Notes: generated by a model from the letters alone, not told the origin. A stretch of DNA of 64,000 nucleotides from Paenibacillus gallinarum (GCF_014836635.1 NZ_JACSQL010000003.1:248001-312000), one strand, 5' to 3'; counted from the first letter of the stretch, positions 37,263-46,821 are shown. Translations and numbers: made by a program.

Positions 37263-38744
37263 ATGAGGGAAAAGGATAAAGCCATTATGTCAGATTATAG
37301 TAAGCAGATCGAAAAACAACTGAAAACATTATTGAATGAAAGTGAAGGATTGATTACAAAGCCAGTTGGTGAGAAAATCGCTATTTGTTTTATGTCTGGT
37401 ATGGTGGACTGTGAGCAAATCAATCAGAATGTAATTGGGAAAATTATAGAGAAAAATCAATATGAAAACATTGAATCTCTTTCAGATCAGATTGCCATCG
37501 GTGAATGTAAATTGTTTGATCAAATGTCCAGTGCAATTCAGAAACTGCTAAGCGGGAGTGCTCTTGTTTTTATGGAGGGAAGCAAGGAAGGAATTATCGT
37601 TAGTGTAGCTAATATTCCTACTCGTTCACCTTCTAATGCAGAGAATGAAACCACCATTTATGGACCGATGCAGGCATTCACCGAGTCTATGGGGAAAAAT
37701 ATAGCACTTCTTCGCTCCTATATTACAAGTCCGAAGTTGATTCAAGAGGAAATTCAGTTAAATATGGATACAAATACGGTAGGAACCATGCTTTACATGC
37801 AATCTCCTGATGTCATTCCGTTTATTGAGATTATTCGAAAACGTATTGAACGACGAAAAGTAAAGGGGGTTTTTGGAAGCCCACTCTTATTGAAACTTTT
37901 AACAGACAATAAATATTCACTGTTTCCTGAAATGACGTTAACAGAACGCCCAGATCTTACCTCGCGAGCCTTATTAAAGGGTAAGGTTGTTGTCTTAATG
38001 GAGGGAAATTCCCAAGTCATTATTGGTCCAACTACATTTTTTGATTTTTTCTACTCGGTTGAAGATCGGTACAATACTTGGGGAATCGGAACATTCACTC
38101 GACTATTAAGAGCGGTCGCGTTTCTGTTTTCGATTTTTCTAACACCGATGTATGTAGCCGCCTTAACGTATCACTATGAAGTTATTCCTGTACCTCTGTT
38201 AGAACCTCTTATAAGTACAAGAATTCGTGTTCCGTTTCCACCGCTTTTAGAAGCTTTGGTTATGGAAACGTCAATTGAATTATTAAGAGAAGCAGGAGCG
38301 CGTCTGCCGACAAAAGTTGGACAAACCATGGGTATTGTGGGTGGTATCGTTATTGGTCAAGCTGCTGTACAAGCAGGATTTACAAGCAATACACTCGTCA
38401 TGCTCGTTGCACTTGCCGCGCTTGGCTCTTTTACGACACCAAACTATATGATGGGATCTACCATTCGTTTTGTACGATTCCCTATGCTGATAGCTGCCGG
38501 GGCTTTAGGGCTAGTAGGCATTGCTTTCTTTGCCATCTTCTTGTTAATTCATTTACTTCGAATGACAAGTTATGGGAAACCTTACCTTTATCCTCTATAT
38601 CCACCGGATACCAAAGGGATGCTCAATGCCACATTGATTACAAATTCTGCGGAGTTTGCCTATCGAACGGATTTAACTAAAAGGAACGATTCTTCCTGGA
38701 GATCCAAATTTATGAAAAAGTTAAAATCTGACAATGATGATTGA
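37263..38744 (+). CDS. Spore germinant receptor subunit A (GerA family)
   Basis: The ~493-aa protein is a GerAA/GerKA-type subunit: a soluble N-terminal half followed by four to five helices from ~280 (FLFSIFLTPMYVAALTYH, GIVGGIVIGQAAVQAGF). Typical motifs are MLYMQSPDVIPFIE-like segments, EVIPVPLLEPLISTR and RVPFPPLLEALVMETSIELLREAGARLP. The start is uncertain: ATG 37263 has only a weak GGTG upstream; ATG 37287 has AAAAGGAT and may be the true one. A, B and C subunits follow in order, so a complete receptor is encoded. Confidence 0.93.
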   Translation: MREKDKAIMSDYSKQIEKQLKTLLNESEGLITKPVGEKIAICFMSGMVDCEQINQNVIGKIIEKNQYENIESLSDQIAIGECKLFDQMSSAIQKLLSGSALVFMEGSKEGIIVSVANIPTRSPSNAENETTIYGPMQAFTESMGKNIALLRSYITSPKLIQEEIQLNMDTNTVGTMLYMQSPDVIPFIEIIRKRIERRKVKGVFGSPLLLKLLTDNKYSLFPEMTLTERPDLTSRALLKGKVVVLMEGNSQVIIGPTTFFDFFYSVEDRYNTWGIGTFTRLLRAVAFLFSIFLTPMYVAALTYHYEVIPVPLLEPLISTRIRVPFPPLLEALVMETSIELLREAGARLPTKVGQTMGIVGGIVIGQAAVQAGFTSNTLVMLVALAALGSFTTPNYMMGSTIRFVRFPMLIAAGALGLVGIAFFAIFLLIHLLRMTSYGKPYLYPLYPPDTKGMLNATLITNSAEFAYRTDLTKRNDSSWRSKFMKKLKSDNDD

Positions 38745-38759
38745 TCGCGAGGTAGAGCT

Positions 38760-39884
38760 ATGAAGATTAATGTCTATCCACCTAAAAATATGATGCTCCA
38801 TGCATACCTTCTCTTTTTTATAATAATCAATACCCAGGTGGGGGTAGGGATATTTACTTTTCAGCGAGTTGTATATGAAGCTTCCATGCGAGATGCATGG
38901 ATTTCCGTTATTGTTGCTGGGCTCGTTACCCATTTGATCATGTGGCTCATTGTTCGCACCTTGCAAAAATATAAATCGGCTGATCTGTTCGGTATTCATT
39001 ATGACCTGTATGGCAAATGGATTGGTATGGTATTTAATTTGCTTTATATCGTGTACTATTTTCTCGTTACTTTTGCGGTTATGAGAAACTATTCTTCTGT
39101 AGTTCAGGCTTGGATATTTCCTGATATACCAACTTGGGTGCTAATCCTCTTAATTAGCTGCTTAGCATTTTATGCAGCCATGGGAGGAATAAGAGTCATT
39201 GTTGGCATATGTTTGTTTAGTTTTATTGTTACGCTGCTGACCGTTTTGTTGTTTCATTCTTCGATACAGCATGCGATTTGGACACAACTCCTTCCTGTGC
39301 TTGATTCAAGTTCTTGGGACATTATGAACGGTGCAGTGAGAATGGGATTTAGTCTGGCAGGATTTGAGATTATTTCCGTGATTTATCCGTTTATTCTGAA
39401 TAAGAACCGAGTCATGTTACATTCACAACTCGCTGTTTTATTCAGTAACGTTCTATACCTTTTTATTATGGTTATATCGATCGGGTACTTTGCTCCAGAT
39501 CAATTATTACGGTCTCTCTGGCCGTCCCTGAATATGCTCAAAATCGTCGAGTATCCTTACCTGGAACGGCTGGAGTTTATCGTTATATCCGCATGGATGT
39601 TAGTCATTCTTTCCGGAATCCTGTTAAATACATGGCTGATTACAAGAGGTTGTAAGAGAATGTGGAAGTTAAACCCAAAACCCGTTTTAATCGCCGTGTT
39701 TTTTATCATTCTATTGATGTCGTTTGTATTCCATAAGCGTCTTGAAGTGAAAGATTTTATGATTCGACTTGAAGTAAGCAGCATCTTTTTTTCTTTTATT
39801 TACCCAGCATTGCTTTGTTGCATCGTGTTTATTGTATTTGCATGGCGTAAAAAGAAACAGCGAAAAGGAGGAGAACATACATAA
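38760..39884 (+). CDS. Spore germination permease subunit B (GerAB/GerKB)
   Basis: The 374-aa protein has ten helices and belongs to the APC-like endospore germination permease family (PF03845); the first helix carries QVGVGIFTFQR, and TWVLILLISCLAFYAAMGGIRV is typical. The B subunit binds the amino acid or sugar germinant. GAGGTAG precedes the ATG. It lies 15 nt after subunit A and overlaps subunit C by one nt (TAATG). Confidence 0.93.
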   Translation: MKINVYPPKNMMLHAYLLFFIIINTQVGVGIFTFQRVVYEASMRDAWISVIVAGLVTHLIMWLIVRTLQKYKSADLFGIHYDLYGKWIGMVFNLLYIVYYFLVTFAVMRNYSSVVQAWIFPDIPTWVLILLISCLAFYAAMGGIRVIVGICLFSFIVTLLTVLLFHSSIQHAIWTQLLPVLDSSSWDIMNGAVRMGFSLAGFEIISVIYPFILNKNRVMLHSQLAVLFSNVLYLFIMVISIGYFAPDQLLRSLWPSLNMLKIVEYPYLERLEFIVISAWMLVILSGILLNTWLITRGCKRMWKLNPKPVLIAVFFIILLMSFVFHKRLEVKDFMIRLEVSSIFFSFIYPALLCCIVFIVFAWRKKKQRKGGEHT

Positions 39885-41032
39885 TGAAGCACCTGCGGAT
39901 CCTGTTATTCCTACTCGTTATGTTTCTTCTTAGCGGCTGTCCTAAAGCAAATATACTAGAGCAGCAATCCCTTACCCTTGCTATTGGCTATGACGCAAAA
40001 GAAAATCATTCTTTTCAAGTAACGGCGACTCTATTAGAGTCGGAGGAGCATGCGGAAGATACCAGTCATATAGTCACGGTAGAAGCGGAGACAAGTAAAT
40101 CTGCGCGGAGGAAACTCAATGAGAAGCTGCCGAATGAAATTGCCACAGGACAAACAAGGGTCGTTTTATTAAACAAAGCGATCTTTGATCTGAAAATGTT
40201 GAATGAGATTTATGTTTTAAGTCGGGATCCGTTTTTTGGAGATATGATTAAGATTGCGATCGTAGACGGTTCTACAGAAGATTTGTTAACACACCCGTAT
40301 GAGAAATATAAGAATGTCGGGATGTCACTTAACAGTTTGCTTGACCATAATACGAAATTTAACTGGGTACCTGAGTTAACGCTTCACGATTTCACATATT
40401 TCAGGGACACGAATACATTAGATCTCGCAATCCCAACATTAAAGAGAGAAGGGGAGGAAATTGTAATCAACTCGCTCTCTTTGTTACATGGCGGGGACAT
40501 CGTAGGAGAAGCATCCCCAAAAGAAGGTTTTTTTCTAAAAGCACTAAAAGGGAAAAGAACACCCTTTCTTTATGAAGCTATCATTAAGAAAAAAGATATG
40601 AAAAAAAGCGGAATGGATCAGTATTTCCTGACAGAATTCAATGATGAAAATACAGACGAAGTAAAAGTAGTGTTTAGTATTATTAAAAATAAAGGAAAAG
40701 TCAAATTAATAGACGAGGAATCGAGAACATTTGAGGCCTCTATAGATATGGATATTAACATTGAGGATATATCTCAAGTGTATGATTTTAAACAGAATAA
40801 AGCCATTATTGCTTTGGAGAAACAATTAGACATAGAAGTAACTAAAGATCTGCAATCGTTTCTCGATAAGATTCGGAAAGTAAATTCCGATATTATTGGT
40901 TTTGGTGAGCTTTACCGAAGTCATGCGAAGGACGGCAAGTTTGTCGACGAGCAGTGGGAAGATATTTTCCCAGATACAAAGATTCATGGGAAAGCACAAA
41001 TTGATACAATTCGTACTGGAATAATTGAGTAA
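39884..41032 (+). CDS. Spore germination lipoprotein subunit C (Ger(x)C)
   Basis: The 382-aa lipoprotein has a signal peptide and lipobox LLSGC (Cys19), then the Ger(x)C fold (LTLAIGYDAKENHSFQVTATL; SARRKLNEKLPNEIATGQTRVVLLNK; later IKKKDMKKSGMDQYFL). It completes the receptor on the outer face of the spore inner membrane. AAAGGAGGAG precedes the ATG, inside the subunit B gene. A terminator overlaps the stop codon. Confidence 0.93.
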   Translation: MKHLRILLFLLVMFLLSGCPKANILEQQSLTLAIGYDAKENHSFQVTATLLESEEHAEDTSHIVTVEAETSKSARRKLNEKLPNEIATGQTRVVLLNKAIFDLKMLNEIYVLSRDPFFGDMIKIAIVDGSTEDLLTHPYEKYKNVGMSLNSLLDHNTKFNWVPELTLHDFTYFRDTNTLDLAIPTLKREGEEIVINSLSLLHGGDIVGEASPKEGFFLKALKGKRTPFLYEAIIKKKDMKKSGMDQYFLTEFNDENTDEVKVVFSIIKNKGKVKLIDEESRTFEASIDMDINIEDISQVYDFKQNKAIIALEKQLDIEVTKDLQSFLDKIRKVNSDIIGFGELYRSHAKDGKFVDEQWEDIFPDTKIHGKAQIDTIRTGIIE

Positions 41033-41078
41033 GGACCACATGAAAAGGATGATTCCTTTATCGGAATGGTCCTTTTTT
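41031..41078 (+). terminator. Terminator of the germination operon
   Basis: AAGGACCA / TGGTCCTT outer stem with an inner AAGGAT/TCCTT pairing, then TTTTTT; it begins within the TAA of the last gene. Confidence 0.85.
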
Positions 41079-41083
41079 GTGTG

Positions 41084-41917
41084 TTATTGCCGAGGAAGTT
41101 TAGAAGCATAAGTAACTCTCATCTGCTGAAGATGAGTTAGTTTATCTACATGATGTTCCGGCAGGCTCATCCCAATATGTAAAATCAAATTTTCAATTAC
41201 ATACATAGGAGCGATCATCGAATGAAATTCCCAAACTTCGCCTCGCCCTGCATAAAGGACAAGATCGGCATGATCTAACCTAGGATAGATGAAACGATCT
41301 GTGATTAGGATGATACGGTAACGAGCCTCTTGCGCATGATCCATAATAACTTCAATTTCGGGCAGAAGGTGAACAAATCCAAATACGAGAATGACATCCT
41401 TCTCACTTGCATGCATAAGGGTCTCTAACAATTCGTGACCGCTTGGCGCCATTATTTGAATGCCTATTCCAAAACGACGTAACCGAAAAGCAAGCAATTG
41501 TGCCAGCGAAATACAAGGCCCCGGGCTATATACATACACTTCTCTTGCTTGCTGAATCATGTCAGATGCGTCCTTTAACAGCTGAGGAGAAAGCCTCTTA
41601 CTTGTCTCTTTTAAATGGTGCAAGCTGCTATTTAACAGCGTCTCCGGCAGGGAAAGTTCCTTCACTAGATTCATCGTTTCTTGAAGTTTCATCGCGGGTG
41701 ATGTTTCCAGTCGAAATCGAAGTCTTGCTTTGAATTGTTTGGCATTTAGAAATCCAACTGCTTTCCAAAACCGCGACACCGAAGCGATACTTATTCCAAG
41801 TTCATCTGCTATTTCTTGTTCAGTCAAATAGAGCACACGCTGTTCATTACGCTGAATAAATTCCGCAAGCAGTCTTTGATTTCTTGAAAATGTTTTCTTA
41901 TTCCAATTCTCATACAT
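41084..41917 (-). CDS. MurR/RpiR-family regulator
   Basis: The 277-aa protein has an N-terminal RpiR HTH (FIQRNEQRVLYLTEQEIADEL, GISIASVSRFWKAVGF) and a C-terminal SIS sugar-phosphate isomerase-like domain (EVYVYSPGPCISLAQLLAFRL; DVILVFGF). It would sense a phosphosugar or related metabolite. ATG 41917 is preferred, with GAGGTG eight nt upstream. It is divergent from an ECF transporter operon; a perfect 18-bp palindrome sits in the shared promoter region, the likely operator. Confidence 0.88.
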   Translation of the reverse strand: MYENWNKKTFSRNQRLLAEFIQRNEQRVLYLTEQEIADELGISIASVSRFWKAVGFLNAKQFKARLRFRLETSPAMKLQETMNLVKELSLPETLLNSSLHHLKETSKRLSPQLLKDASDMIQQAREVYVYSPGPCISLAQLLAFRLRRFGIGIQIMAPSGHELLETLMHASEKDVILVFGFVHLLPEIEVIMDHAQEARYRIILITDRFIYPRLDHADLVLYAGRGEVWEFHSMIAPMYVIENLILHIGMSLPEHHVDKLTHLQQMRVTYASKLPRQ

Positions 41918-41970
41918 GTTCATCTCACCTCGCAAAATATTCTATTTCTCTACCTTACAGGTGAAATGTC

Positions 41971-41988
41971 ATGTAAATATTTTTACAT
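41971..41988. promoter_or_regulatory. 18-bp palindrome, probable RpiR operator
   Basis: ATGTAAA-TATT-TTTACAT is a perfect dyad with 7-bp arms, 54 nt upstream of the regulator start and ~115 nt upstream of the ECF S-component. The role as operator is inferred from position and symmetry. Confidence 0.55.
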
Positions 41989-42102
41989 CATTAAAAATAA
42001 TGAAAAAAAGTTAACACAGCATTGATAAAACTACCAAGTTGCGTTAATGCCTCCTTCCTATAATGAAATTATATTATGAGATGTTAAGGGAGGATTTTAT
42101 TA

Positions 42103-42987
42103 ATGAGTACGTTGTCTACACGCTATACACTGACACAATCTCAAAAAATGATGATTTTTGTACTGTCGATGTCCTTGTATGGCTTGTCTAACATGTTCAC
42201 CGAGCTCATACCCAGCATCCAGCTGGGACCGATTGAATTGTCTGTTGAGTATTTTACATTTATTCCACTCACCCTTTGTATGCTGTTTCATCCTCTTTAT
42301 GCCGCGGTAGGTGCGTCTGTTGGAGAAATCATCTTCGGTGAGCTGATGCTGGGTCAATTCGGAGGAATTGGCGAAGTAGAAAAATTCATTACTTTCTCCC
42401 TTGCGATGTATACAGCTGGCCGAATGGTGTCTGATCCGACGAATAAACGGCAGATTGGGATCGCTGCAATGACAGGAGTCGCTATTCATCAATTGCTGAG
42501 TTCTATCGTCGATGTGGTTAAAGTATGGGTTGGGGTAGAGGAACTTGAAGCGGTTCAAGGGCTAGCTGAAAGTATTGTAATCATTGAAGGTGTTGGATTT
42601 CTTAACGATGTTTTATTCTCTGGTATTTTGTTTGCACTGCTGCCGACACTGTACTTAGTTCCACGTCTATATGGCAAAATCGAACCGCTTCTAGGGATGA
42701 GACCGCGCCATAAAAATACGAAGTATGAAATGTCCAATTGGATGTCTCCTAAATTTGTCATTATAGGCGTAGTACTTGCACTCACTGCAGTTGGTGCTGA
42801 GATTATGTCCGAAACGGAATGGAGTTTTGGGGAATGGGAGCTTCCTTTTGCAGAATCTTCGGAAAGTACACTTATCTGGATTAGCATTGCAGTAGCAGCT
42901 GTAATCGCTATCGGCACAATCCTTATCCTTCGTAGTAAGGCAAAGGCTGGAAAATCTTCGAACAGGACGGGGACAAAAAATGCATGA
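42103..42987 (+). CDS. ECF transporter S-component-like membrane protein
   Basis: The 294-aa protein has six or more helices. The region FTFIPLTLCMLFHPLYAAVGASVGEIIFGELM resembles the Gly-rich helix packing of ECF S-components, and it is followed immediately by a double ECF ATPase and EcfT. It has an extra C-terminal part (~200-294) with two more helices, making it longer than most S-components. Substrate unknown; the RpiR regulator and PHP hydrolase hint at a phosphorylated or sugar-derived compound. AGGGAGG precedes the ATG. It overlaps the ATPase gene by eight nt. Confidence 0.8.
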   Translation: MSTLSTRYTLTQSQKMMIFVLSMSLYGLSNMFTELIPSIQLGPIELSVEYFTFIPLTLCMLFHPLYAAVGASVGEIIFGELMLGQFGGIGEVEKFITFSLAMYTAGRMVSDPTNKRQIGIAAMTGVAIHQLLSSIVDVVKVWVGVEELEAVQGLAESIVIIEGVGFLNDVLFSGILFALLPTLYLVPRLYGKIEPLLGMRPRHKNTKYEMSNWMSPKFVIIGVVLALTAVGAEIMSETEWSFGEWELPFAESSESTLIWISIAVAAVIAIGTILILRSKAKAGKSSNRTGTKNA

Positions 42988-44770
42988 GCCACTTATTGAA
43001 TTATCACACGTTTCTTTTACATACCCTGGGTCTGATCAGCCTGTCTTGAGTGATGTATCGTTAACGCTGCATCGCGGAGATTTTACTGCGATTATCGGAA
43101 GTAACGGTTCGGGAAAGTCTACTCTTTGTAAATTGTTTAATGGTCTGATTCCTCATTATTATACGGGAGATTACTTTGGAGAGTCCGTCATATGCGGGCA
43201 ATCGTCTGAGACCAGCAGTGTTGCGGAACTATCGAGAAAGGTAGGATATGTATACCAAGATTTCGAGAATCAACTGGTTCGTCCGACCGTACTTGATGAT
43301 GTCGTTTTTACCCCGCTCAACTACGGTTATGCTGACTATCAAGCTCGTGGTCAAAAAGCACTGATGATGATGGGGCTGTCTAATGTAAAAGATGAATTCA
43401 TTTGGTCACTCAGCGGCGGACAAAAACATCTGCTCGCACTTGCGGGAGCGCTTGCTATGGATCCGGACATTTTAGTGATTGATGAGCCGATATCACAGCT
43501 TGATCCGCAGCACGCGAGGCATATCTATGATATTTTAAAACGCTTAAACGAAGATTACGGAAAAACCATTGTTGTCATCGAACATCATGCCGAATTTATC
43601 GCTGACTATTGTAAGGAAGTTGTTCTCATGGATCAAGGAAAGGTCGCATGGAAACGTCCAACTCGGGAAGCTTTATCCTCGGTAGAAACGTTACTTGGGC
43701 TTGGGATCTATCCGCCGCAAGTGACCCAAGCAGCATGGCTGGATTTGAAGAATCGCGAATCATTACCACAAGGCGGGACTTTACTTCCAGTTCATATCAC
43801 AGAAGGAGAAAAGTGGTTTCAATCGCGCCAAGTAACCTTGACTCATGGAAACATAGAAAAGCCACCAGTGGTCACAGAGCCCAGTATTCAAAAAAAAGTA
43901 GTTGTGGCAGAAGATGTTCGTTTATCATATCGCACCATTCATAAGAAGATGCACCCTGTACTGGATGGAGTGAATGTAACTTTGCACTCTGGTGAAGCCG
44001 TGGCGATTATCGGCAATAACGGTGCAGGGAAATCATCCTTACTTAAACTGATCGCAGGAATCGTAAAACCTACGGGCGGATACTTGAATGTGAATGGATT
44101 TTCGCTAAAAGGGATGAGCCCCGAGCGAATGGCAGGACATGTATCCTATGTATATCAGAACCCGGAAGAGATGTTTATTGAGGACTCTGTTGAAAAAGAA
44201 GTCGGTTATTATGTTCATGCCCACCGTTTACCGGATGCGGAAGAACGTATTCAGAGCGTACTCGAAAGCTTCCGCCTTACTGGACTTAAGGACCGTGACG
44301 CAAGACTGCTCAGCGGGGGGCAGCAGCGGCGTGTAGCTTTAGCGATTGGAGCCGCTATACAGCCATCCATTATGCTCCTAGATGAACCAACAGCAAATTT
44401 GGATATTGCAACAAAGCAGGAGATGCTCAGTGTACTCTCTACTTTGAAATCACATGTTGAGACGGTCGCTATCGCAACTCATGATATGCAGCTTGTGGCG
44501 GAGTGGGCAAGCCGGATCATTGTGATGCATCAAGGGGTTGTCATTGCGGACGGTAGGAAGGAACAGATCTTTGAAGATGAGAGACTTCTTGAACGAGCGG
44601 GTCTGCTTCCTACGCAGCTCATGGAACTTAGCCGGTGTCTCGGATTGCCGAAAATTTGTTACTCGCTGGATGAATTCATTTCGTTTTACACACCTAGAGA
44701 ACTATCTCAACCGGAAGGAGAGGGTACCGCGTGGAAATCGTCAAAAAGACACTTGACCGCATCTCTGTAG
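42980..44770 (+). CDS. ECF transporter double ATPase (EcfA-EcfA' fusion)
   Basis: The 596-aa protein carries two ABC ATPase domains in one chain. Domain 1: Walker A GSNGSGKST (~36), signature LSGGQKH, Walker B ILVIDEP. Domain 2 (from ~310): Walker A GNNGAGKSS, signature LSGGQQRR, Walker B IMLLDEP. YkoD-type fusions like this drive dedicated (group I) ECF transporters. The start codon overlaps the S-component gene; its 3' end overlaps EcfT by 40 nt. Confidence 0.9.
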   Translation: MHEPLIELSHVSFTYPGSDQPVLSDVSLTLHRGDFTAIIGSNGSGKSTLCKLFNGLIPHYYTGDYFGESVICGQSSETSSVAELSRKVGYVYQDFENQLVRPTVLDDVVFTPLNYGYADYQARGQKALMMMGLSNVKDEFIWSLSGGQKHLLALAGALAMDPDILVIDEPISQLDPQHARHIYDILKRLNEDYGKTIVVIEHHAEFIADYCKEVVLMDQGKVAWKRPTREALSSVETLLGLGIYPPQVTQAAWLDLKNRESLPQGGTLLPVHITEGEKWFQSRQVTLTHGNIEKPPVVTEPSIQKKVVVAEDVRLSYRTIHKKMHPVLDGVNVTLHSGEAVAIIGNNGAGKSSLLKLIAGIVKPTGGYLNVNGFSLKGMSPERMAGHVSYVYQNPEEMFIEDSVEKEVGYYVHAHRLPDAEERIQSVLESFRLTGLKDRDARLLSGGQQRRVALAIGAAIQPSIMLLDEPTANLDIATKQEMLSVLSTLKSHVETVAIATHDMQLVAEWASRIIVMHQGVVIADGRKEQIFEDERLLERAGLLPTQLMELSRCLGLPKICYSLDEFISFYTPRELSQPEGEGTAWKSSKRHLTASL

Positions 44771-45564
44771 AACGAATCAAGCTGGAATTACTCGGTACGG
44801 CTTATGGTAATTCCACCACATTTATCGGGCGGCTTGATCCGCGTACGCTTTTATCTTGGTATTTGTTTTTTGCCATCGTTCCCTGGTTTATTCATAACCG
44901 GACGATTCTAATCGGCATGTTCGTACTTATGGTAGGTATGACGGTGTTATCCCGCGTTAGTTCCATTCTTATATTCATATTATGTTTAGGACTGGCCGGT
45001 CAAGTAGGGTGGATGTTCTTATTCTCGATGCTGTTTGGAGGCGATCTAACTTCCCTCTTACCTCTTCTTACGTTAACGCTGAAGTTATCGGTGATTTCAC
45101 TTGCCAGTATCGCTGTATTTTCAAGTATGGACCCGGAAAAATTAAGTGATGGCCTGTCCGCTCTCGGTGTACCGGATACATTCTCATTTAGTTTGTCATA
45201 CGGGTACCGCATTCTACCTACTCTATTAGAAGAATTTCATCAAATTCTGTTGTCTTTCCGTCTAAGAGGAAGGTCTCCCGATCGGCCTGGTTTTCTCTAC
45301 ATTCGGGTCATCATTTATTATCTGCGCCTGACGGTGCTTTGTTTCTATCCGCTGATGTTAAATACGGCCAAACGTTCCAGAACCACGGTTGAAGCACTTG
45401 AAACACGAGGGTTCACCTATGGGCTTAATAACCGTCAGGTGAAAAAGATGAGATTATCCTATCTTAAACTCGGCATGCTAGATTTGTATTTTATTGCATT
45501 TTCTATTCTTTATATCATCTGGTTGTTCTGGTTCGGTCTGAAATTCCCATCCATTTTGTATTAA
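44731..45564 (+). CDS. ECF transporter transmembrane subunit EcfT
   Basis: The 277-aa scaffold protein has five to six helices and the two Arg-Gly coupling motifs near the C-terminus (LRGRS and ETRGF) that contact the ATPases. GTG 44731 is preceded by GGAAGGAGAGGG, inside the ATPase gene, so the 40-nt overlap is real. It completes a full dedicated ECF module with the S-component and double ATPase. Confidence 0.88.
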   Translation: MEIVKKTLDRISVERIKLELLGTAYGNSTTFIGRLDPRTLLSWYLFFAIVPWFIHNRTILIGMFVLMVGMTVLSRVSSILIFILCLGLAGQVGWMFLFSMLFGGDLTSLLPLLTLTLKLSVISLASIAVFSSMDPEKLSDGLSALGVPDTFSFSLSYGYRILPTLLEEFHQILLSFRLRGRSPDRPGFLYIRVIIYYLRLTVLCFYPLMLNTAKRSRTTVEALETRGFTYGLNNRQVKKMRLSYLKLGMLDLYFIAFSILYIIWLFWFGLKFPSILY

Positions 45565-45599
45565 TTGATATCAACATACTTAGAAGGAGATGAAGTTAC

Positions 45600-46394
45600 A
45601 TGTTAATCGATTTACACACCCACGGAAAACTATCCAAACAATCCGATTTCTCACTGGATTATTTTCACGAAATGATGCAAGAAGCAAAATTGAACGGGGT
45701 AGATGCGGTAGCATTAACCGAACATTTTAATACAAAAAACTATGAAGCGATATATGAAGGACTTGATTCCGCCTTCCCTTATAATGGTCACTACTATGAA
45801 GCCCATGGGGTTCGGGTATTCCCAGGAATCGAAGTCGATATAAGAGAAACAGGACATATTCTGCTGATAGGGAAAAAGGAAGAGATCTTGGCCATTCGAG
45901 CGGAGCTCGAACCTTATACCTCGAAAGAAAACTTCATTCCATTTGCCCAGCTGTTAAAGCTTGCTGATACGTACCATCTATTAAAAATTGGAGGACATCC
46001 CTTCCGGGATTCAACTCCGCTGCATCAATTAAATAGAGAACTGCTCATTCAATTAGATGCACTGGATCTTAATGCAAAAGATTTATATAAACAAGGAGTA
46101 GAAGTGAATCGTCAGAAATTAGAACCGTTTGCTGAGGAGCTTGGTCTTCCCATTGTCGCAGGGAGCGATACTCATCAGTGTCTGCAATATGGAAGCGTTG
46201 TGAATCGTTTCAATGAACCCATTCATACGGTGGAAGATCTGAAGCAAGCAATTAAAAGCCGCAGATATGAGATTGAAATCTCCGCAGCACTTGATATAAA
46301 AGTCAAAGCATCTGTGATGCTGAAGAAAGTACTTAAACAACTAAAAGGTGAACCGCCTTCTCGCGAAGAACTGGAGGAAGTATACACCAGCTAA
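45600..46394 (+). CDS. PHP-domain metal-dependent hydrolase
   Basis: The 264-aa PHP phosphoesterase-like protein has HTHG (6-9), TEH (~40), GIEVD (~77), GGHPFR (~130) and GSDTH (~184), the five metal-ligand clusters expected for a di/tri-nuclear site. A short Lys-rich C-terminal tail follows. Start ATG 45600 has GAAGGAGATG upstream and lies 35 nt after EcfT, so it is probably part of the RpiR-controlled operon and may dephosphorylate or hydrolyse the imported compound. Confidence 0.85.
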   Translation: MLIDLHTHGKLSKQSDFSLDYFHEMMQEAKLNGVDAVALTEHFNTKNYEAIYEGLDSAFPYNGHYYEAHGVRVFPGIEVDIRETGHILLIGKKEEILAIRAELEPYTSKENFIPFAQLLKLADTYHLLKIGGHPFRDSTPLHQLNRELLIQLDALDLNAKDLYKQGVEVNRQKLEPFAEELGLPIVAGSDTHQCLQYGSVVNRFNEPIHTVEDLKQAIKSRRYEIEISAALDIKVKASVMLKKVLKQLKGEPPSREELEEVYTS

Positions 46395-46450
46395 ATATGG
46401 TGAGTAAAAAATGGCAGACTTACTAGAGTAAGTTAGCTGTCTACCAACAT

Positions 46451-46519
46451 GCCTAATCGAATTTGATTAGGCAGACTGCAGATCAACTAGCTTAACGAGT
46501 TGATCTGCAGTCTTTTTTA
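46451..46519 (+). terminator. Two consecutive hairpins ending in a U tract
   Basis: The first is GCCTAATC / GATTAGGC. The second is a 15-bp perfect stem (GACTGCAGATCAACT / AGTTGATCTGCAGTC) followed by TTTTTT. It closes the ECF-PHP operon. Confidence 0.88.
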
Positions 46520-46821
46520 TTTTTATATGTAGTAAAATACTTATGTAACTATGAACACAATATAAACGTTTATTAACTGAAATGAATGAAAGAGACACTA
46601 GCAAGAGATACTAGGGCACAATTTTGGTGTCACTAAGGACAACCCGCAAGGTTATCGAGGGGAGGAAATTTATTAATGATGCTGCTATCACATGTGGAAT
46701 GGAGATTCACTCGAGAAGAGAGGGAGAGGAGTATAATGAAATTCTGAGGACCGTGATGATTCAAAGCGTATGTTTTCTGGTATTTGTCAGTTAAATTAAG
46801 TTAGGAAGAGGATGTGTTGAT
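46520..46821. other. Non-coding stretch without assigned function
   Basis: About 300 nt with no convincing gene. A small hairpin-like AACC-CGCAA-GGTT lies at ~46641-46653, and a good Shine-Dalgarno (GAGGGGAGG) precedes a 23-codon ORF at 46676-46747. The distance from the preceding terminator to the next gene would suit a structured leader, but it matches no riboswitch class I can recognise. Confidence 0.4.

Noticed and set aside
42555..42992. 145-aa antisense ORF over the S-component gene
   Set aside because: No ribosome binding site and opposite to a translationally coupled operon.
46676..46747. 23-codon ORF with a good Shine-Dalgarno
   Set aside because: Peptide is arginine/glutamate-rich with no hydrophobic core or homology I recognise, and no attenuator-type codon run; kept only as part of the intergenic note.
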